In this document: positions 11,861 through 15,026 of the stretch, in pieces
How the letters are laid out: the number at the start of each line of letters is the position of its first letter
Position numbering within the stretch: the first letter of the stretch is position 1
Source of the DNA: Vicinamibacteria bacterium
GTDB lineage: Bacteria > Acidobacteriota > Vicinamibacteria > Vicinamibacterales > UBA2999
Length of the DNA: 15,026 bases
Assembly: GCA_025938035.1 (NCBI GenBank)
Contig: JAICQE010000110.1
Span: 1 to 15,026 of the forward strand
Reading direction: 5' to 3'
The notes under the pieces: generated by a model
Told to the model about the DNA's origin: nothing
The model's input: only the letters and a program-made list of their open reading frames with translations
Database searches by the model: none
Translations under genes and position numbers: made by a program

Positions 11861-13471
11861 ATGCCCAGCTCGCTCTTGTGCGAAACCGTCACGGGCCGGT
11901 CGACGGCCGAACTCCGGATGGCGCGCGATGCCGCGGTCGCCGACATGGTCGAAGTGCGGCTGGACGGCGTCGCCGATCTGGACGTCGCTGGTGCGCTCGC
12001 GGGCCGCAGCAAGCCCGTCGTGGTGACCTGCCGTCCGCAGTGGGAAGGCGGCCGGTTCGCGGGGTCCGAGGAGGAGCGCCATCGCATCCTGGCCGAAGCG
12101 GTGGCGCTCGGCGCCGAGTTCGTAGACGTCGAGTGGGCCGCGCTGCATGCGATCCATAAGCCCGGCTTCGCCGACATCGTCGAACGCGCGCCTTCCCGCG
12201 TGGTCGTTTCGTCGCACGACTTCGACGGCGTACCGCGCGACGTGGAAGCGCGGGCGCGCGACATGCGCAGCTACGGCGCAGCGGTGATCAAGATTGCCGT
12301 CATGCCTCGGGCACTTCGCGACACGCTGCCGCTGCGGACAATCGCACGCGACGGCGACGCGGTGGTGGTGGGGATGGGGGATGCCGGCGTGCCGACGCGT
12401 CTGCTCGCCGCCCGCTTCGGCTCGCGGTGGAGCTACGCCGGCAACGGCGTCGCTCCGGGGCAGATTCCAGCCGGGCGCATGCTGTCGCAGTTCCGGTTTC
12501 ACGATATTGGTCCGGCGACGCGCATCTTCGGCGTCGTCAGCTCGACGGCGATGCATTCCTTCTCGCCCGTCATGCATAACGCGGCGTTCGCGGCCGCCGC
12601 CATCGATGCCGTGTACGTGCCGCTGCAGACGACGGAGTTCGGCGACTTCGACGAATTTGCCGCGGCCCTCGGCATCGAAGGCGTCAGCGTGACGATTCCA
12701 TTCAAGGGCGACGCGCTGCGCGCCGCGTCGGCCGCCGACGATCTGACGCGCCTGGTGGGGGCCGCCAACACGCTCCGACGGCACACCGATCGTGGCCCCC
12801 ACACCGATCGTGGACCCCACACCGATCGTGGCGCGGACCTTGTCAGGTCCGCGGAGACCTGGGAGGCGACCAACACCGACGTTGCCGGATTCCTTGCACC
12901 GCTGGAGGGGGCCTTCGGCCGGCCGCTTGCCGGTGCGCACGCGGCGGTCCTTGGCGGAGGCGGGTCGGCGCGCGCCGTCGTCGTGGCGCTGCTGTCGCGC
13001 GGTGCACGCGTGACGCTTCACACGCGCCGCCGCGAGCAGGCGGAAGCGGTGACCGGATCGCTCCGCATTGGTCCGCCTTCCGCCTACGCGCACAGCGCTA
13101 CGGCGGACGAGGAAGGCGGACACTACGCCGCCCCCGAAATTGGAGAATGGCCAATCCGCAACGGCTGGGATCTCCTGGTGAACTGCACGCCGCTCGGAAG
13201 TCCCACGATGAGGGACGAGTCGCCGCTGCCGGGCGGTCCGTTCGAGGGTCGGCTGGTGTACGACCTCACTTATGGCGCCGGAGAGTCCAGGCTCATTCGC
13301 GAGGCGCGTGAAGCGGGGTGTCAGACGCTCGACGGCTTGCCAATGCTGATTGCGCAGGCGGAGCGGCAGTTCGAGTGGTGGACCGGCCAACGGCCGCAAC
13401 CAGAAGTAATGCTGAATGCGATCGCAAGGCAGCACGCCACGGAGTCACGGAGACACGGAGAGTCTTTATGA
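11861..13471 (+). CDS. aroDE: Bifunctional 3-dehydroquinate dehydratase (type I) / shikimate dehydrogenase
   Basis: A 536-residue fusion for steps 3 and 4 of the shikimate pathway. Residues 1-215 are a type I AroD: E31 in EVRLD, H119 in SSHDF and the Schiff-base lysine K144 in IKIAVMP. Residues 222-525 are AroE: the shikimate-binding SFSP (233-236), VTIPFK with catalytic K282, GAANT, NTD (338-340) and the NADP loop GGGGSARA (365-372). TRRREQA, NCTPLG (441-446), YDLTYG and the C-terminal DGLPMLIAQAERQFEWWTG follow. Two stretches are extra relative to the family: HTDRGP repeated three times plus ADLVRSAET (about 308-333), and IGPPSAYAHSATADEEGGHY (403-422). Both are encoded by hairpin-forming repeat DNA. 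The last residues (ATESRRHGESL) also come from a repeat. All key active-site residues remain, so activity is likely. Plants have the same domain order. Confidence 0.95.
   Translation: MPSSLLCETVTGRSTAELRMARDAAVADMVEVRLDGVADLDVAGALAGRSKPVVVTCRPQWEGGRFAGSEEERHRILAEAVALGAEFVDVEWAALHAIHKPGFADIVERAPSRVVVSSHDFDGVPRDVEARARDMRSYGAAVIKIAVMPRALRDTLPLRTIARDGDAVVVGMGDAGVPTRLLAARFGSRWSYAGNGVAPGQIPAGRMLSQFRFHDIGPATRIFGVVSSTAMHSFSPVMHNAAFAAAAIDAVYVPLQTTEFGDFDEFAAALGIEGVSVTIPFKGDALRAASAADDLTRLVGAANTLRRHTDRGPHTDRGPHTDRGADLVRSAETWEATNTDVAGFLAPLEGAFGRPLAGAHAAVLGGGGSARAVVVALLSRGARVTLHTRRREQAEAVTGSLRIGPPSAYAHSATADEEGGHYAAPEIGEWPIRNGWDLLVNCTPLGSPTMRDESPLPGGPFEGRLVYDLTYGAGESRLIREAREAGCQTLDGLPMLIAQAERQFEWWTGQRPQPEVMLNAIARQHATESRRHGESL
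12782..12853. repeat. Three 18-bp tandem repeats plus a hairpin inside aroDE
   Basis: Three 18-bp units at 12782-12799, 12800-12817 and 12818-12835 share the core cacaccgatcgtgg and each encodes HTDRG plus one residue. They run into a perfect 9-bp stem, cgcggacct (12832-12840) with aggtccgcg (12845-12853). Total length keeps the frame open. The insertion falls between the conserved GAANTL and NTD motifs, where family members usually have a short loop. Confidence 0.8.
13070..13127. repeat. Dispersed palindromic repeat inserted in frame in aroDE
   Basis: A perfect 10-bp outer stem, tccgccttcc (13072-13081) with ggaaggcgga (13111-13120), plus an inner ccgcc/ggcgg, followed by cactacg. It starts with ggtccgcct and ends with gaaggcggacactacg, the same two blocks found joined directly at 2813-2837. 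It encodes about 20 residues within the NADP-binding domain of AroE. Confidence 0.8.
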
Positions 13472-13505
13472 ACATTATGCCTCCGTGTCTCGGTGCCTCC
13501 GTGGC
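13436..13505. repeat. Long inverted repeat across the aroDE stop codon
   Basis: Arms 13436-13460 and 13481-13505 pair at 23 of 25 positions around a 20-nt loop. The arms are built from the unit cacggag. The aroDE TGA (13469-13471) lies in the loop and the last codons of aroDE are in the left arm. The repeat ends 20 bp before the trpE ATG. There is no T-run after it. Sequences with this CCTCCGTG character are common intergenic repeats in many environmental genomes, as far as I recall. Confidence 0.8.
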
Positions 13506-13525
13506 CTGTGATTGGTAAACGTCCG

Positions 13526-14992
13526 ATGCACATAACGAGTTTCGACGAATTCAAGGATCTGGCGCAGCGCGGAACGTTCGTCCCGGTTTACAAGGAGATC
13601 GTCGCCGATATGCTGACGCCGGTCTCGGCGTTCCTCAAAATTGCCGAGCACTCGGACTACGCGTTTCTGCTGGAATCGGTGGAAGGCGGCGAACAGGTCG
13701 CGCGGTACTCGTTCCTCGGGAAGGATCCGTTTCTGATCCTGCGCGCGCGCGGCGGCAAGACGATCGTCGATCGCGCCGGCCAGCGGTCGGAATCGGACAA
13801 GCCGTTCATCGCCACGCTGCGCGAGCTGATGGCGGGATTCCACGCGCCGTTCGTTCCCGGGCTGCCGCGCTTCACCGGCGGCGCGGTGGGATACCTTGGC
13901 TACGACGCCGCCGCATGGTTCGAACCGGTCGAGCTGCAGTCGCTGACCGACGAGTCCGATGACGCCGGCTTCATGCTCTTCGACACCGTCCTTGCATTCG
14001 ACCACGTCCGCCACCGGATTCTCATCATCGCGAACGCCAGGATCACCGGCGACGAAGATCTCGAGTCGCTGTACCAGTTCGCGTGCGCGCGAATCGATTT
14101 CGTCGAGCGCGAGCTGGACCGGGCGCTGTCGAAGACCTCCGCGCGCGACGCGTCGACGTTGGACGTGTCGTCGAATGTCTCGCGCGATCAGTTCGAACAG
14201 ATGGTGCGGACGGCGAAGGAGTACATCGCCGCGGGCGACATCTACCAGGTCGTGCTGTCTCAGCGTTTCGAAGCCGCGCTGAACGCCGACCCGTTCACGG
14301 TCTACCGCGCCCTTCGTCATGTGAACCCGTCGCCGTATATGTACTTCCTCCGTGTCGGCGATCGGTCGATCGTCGGGTCGTCGCCGGAGATGCTGGTCCG
14401 CGTCGAAGGCCGGCGGATGCAGACTCATCCGATCGCCGGAACGCGGCCGCGCGGCCGGACCGAAGAGGAGGACACGCGGCTGGCGGAGGAGCTCAAGCGC
14501 AATGAAAAGGAACGCGCGGAGCATGTGATGCTGGTTGACCTGGGGCGCAACGATCTTGGCCGCGTGTCAGCCTATGGATCGGTCAGGGTGCCGACCTACA
14601 TGACGGTCGAGCGCTATTCGCATGTCATGCATCTGGTCTCCATCGTCGAAGGGAAGCTCGACGACAGGCACGATCGGCTGGACGCGCTGGTTGCGTGCTT
14701 TCCCGCCGGGACGGTGTCGGGAGCGCCGAAGGTTCGCGCGATGGAGATCATTGCTGAACTGGAGAACCGGCGGCGGGGCGTATATGCCGGAGCCGTCGGC
14801 TACCTCGACTTCGCAGGCAACCTGGATTTCTGCATCACAATCCGGACGGTGCTCATCGAGAACGGCCGCGCCTATGTGCAGGCCGGCGCCGGCATCGTCG
14901 CGGACTCCAACCCGACGGCGGAGTACGAGGAAACACGGGACAAGGCGCGCGGCGTCATCCGCGCGCTGGAGCTGGCGCAGGCTGGGTTGTAG
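13526..14992 (+). CDS. trpE: Anthranilate synthase component I
   Basis: A 488-residue enzyme that, with TrpG, converts chorismate and glutamine to anthranilate, the first step of tryptophan synthesis. I start at the ATG at 13526 (MHITSFDEFKDLAQRG), where family similarity begins; the frame is open from 13493 but that part is repeat DNA. The N-terminal domain has LLESVEGG (48-55) with RYSFLG, the region that binds tryptophan for feedback inhibition in characterised enzymes, and FTGGAVGYLGYD (117-127). The chorismate-binding domain has PSPYMYFL (268-275), PIAGTRPRG (302-310), LVDLGRNDLGRV, YSHVMHLVS (364-372) and AGTVSGAPKVRAMEII (394-409). Its length and motifs are normal, and they fit TrpE better than PabB. 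trpG starts 8 bp later. Control is probably by the attenuator upstream of aroDE plus feedback inhibition. Confidence 0.96.
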   Translation: MHITSFDEFKDLAQRGTFVPVYKEIVADMLTPVSAFLKIAEHSDYAFLLESVEGGEQVARYSFLGKDPFLILRARGGKTIVDRAGQRSESDKPFIATLRELMAGFHAPFVPGLPRFTGGAVGYLGYDAAAWFEPVELQSLTDESDDAGFMLFDTVLAFDHVRHRILIIANARITGDEDLESLYQFACARIDFVERELDRALSKTSARDASTLDVSSNVSRDQFEQMVRTAKEYIAAGDIYQVVLSQRFEAALNADPFTVYRALRHVNPSPYMYFLRVGDRSIVGSSPEMLVRVEGRRMQTHPIAGTRPRGRTEEEDTRLAEELKRNEKERAEHVMLVDLGRNDLGRVSAYGSVRVPTYMTVERYSHVMHLVSIVEGKLDDRHDRLDALVACFPAGTVSGAPKVRAMEIIAELENRRRGVYAGAVGYLDFAGNLDFCITIRTVLIENGRAYVQAGAGIVADSNPTAEYEETRDKARGVIRALELAQAGL

Positions 14993-15000
14993 GGGACGAC

Positions 15001-15026
15001 ATGATTCTCGTCATCGACAACTACGA
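15001..15026 (+). CDS. trpG: Anthranilate synthase component II, glutamine amidotransferase, 5' fragment
   Basis: Only the first eight codons are in the window (MILVIDNY and a partial codon). They match the near-invariant start of TrpG/PabA glutamine amidotransferases (MILxIDNYDSFTxNL). The gene begins 8 bp after the trpE stop with a gggga ribosome-binding sequence, as expected for the TrpE partner subunit that supplies ammonia from glutamine. The identification rests on this short match plus the position next to trpE. Confidence 0.85.

Noticed and set aside
12782..12835. Possible CRISPR-like array
   Set aside because: The three 18-bp units are directly adjacent with no spacers, lie within a coding frame, and no cas gene is present.
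11783..13435. A 550-codon open frame on the minus strand opposite aroDE
   Set aside because: It is a shadow of the aroDE codon pattern in GC-rich DNA. The plus-strand frame has every AroD and AroE motif, whereas the opposite frame is Arg/His-rich without any recognisable domain.
13493..13525. Upstream extension of trpE to the ATG at 13493
   Set aside because: These codons lie within the arm of the inverted repeat and have no family similarity. TrpE similarity begins at the ATG at 13526.

Overview
The window looks like chromosomal DNA of a high-GC, Gram-negative-type bacterium with many exported proteins, most likely an Acidobacteriota of the Vicinamibacteria type. That placement is inferred from the combination of a secreted SpoIVB-like protein plus beta-propeller pair, an AroD-AroE fusion, an ECF sigma/anti-sigma pair, and short palindromic repeats whose sequences I remember from such genomes. 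No rRNA, tRNA, transposase, phage gene or CRISPR array was found.

Layout. 1-281: 3' end of a sigma-54-dependent (NtrC-type) activator. 425-1802: two minus-strand genes, a small cytosolic protein followed by an exported TPR protein. 1955-2443: a plus-strand lipoprotein, convergent with a 75-residue minus-strand protein. 2859-4576: two translationally coupled DppB/DppC-type ABC permeases with no binding protein or ATPase in view. 4637-5767: a membrane-anchored TPR protein on the minus strand, divergent from a coupled ECF sigma factor and zinc-finger anti-sigma factor (5838-7414). 7400-11571: a minus-strand pair, a secreted S55 (SpoIVB-like) protein followed by a secreted beta-propeller protein. 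11638-15026: the start of an aromatic amino acid operon, aroDE-trpE-trpG.

The most interesting element is the 290-bp leader of that operon. A promoter with a perfect TTGACA -35 box precedes a 24-codon leader peptide that starts with GTG and carries Tyr-Trp-Trp-Trp-Tyr just before its stop. The stop codon lies inside a 12-nt segment that can pair without a break with the 5' arm of an intrinsic terminator. That terminator has a 16-bp stem and a T-run ending exactly at the aroDE start codon. This is a complete ribosome-mediated transcription attenuator. It would make both a shikimate-pathway fusion enzyme and tryptophan branch enzymes respond to charged tRNA-Trp.

Two further themes stand out. 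First, short hairpin-forming repeats of several unrelated families sit at gene ends (2444-2514, 4582-4633, 9645-9731, 13436-13505). Two have apparently entered the aroE part of aroDE in frame (12782-12853 and 13070-13127). One of these belongs to the same family as an element upstream of the dppB-type gene (2812-2837). Second, the SpoIVB-like protein appears to carry its peptidase domain in circularly permuted order, with the GMSGSP serine segment before the GHP histidine segment.
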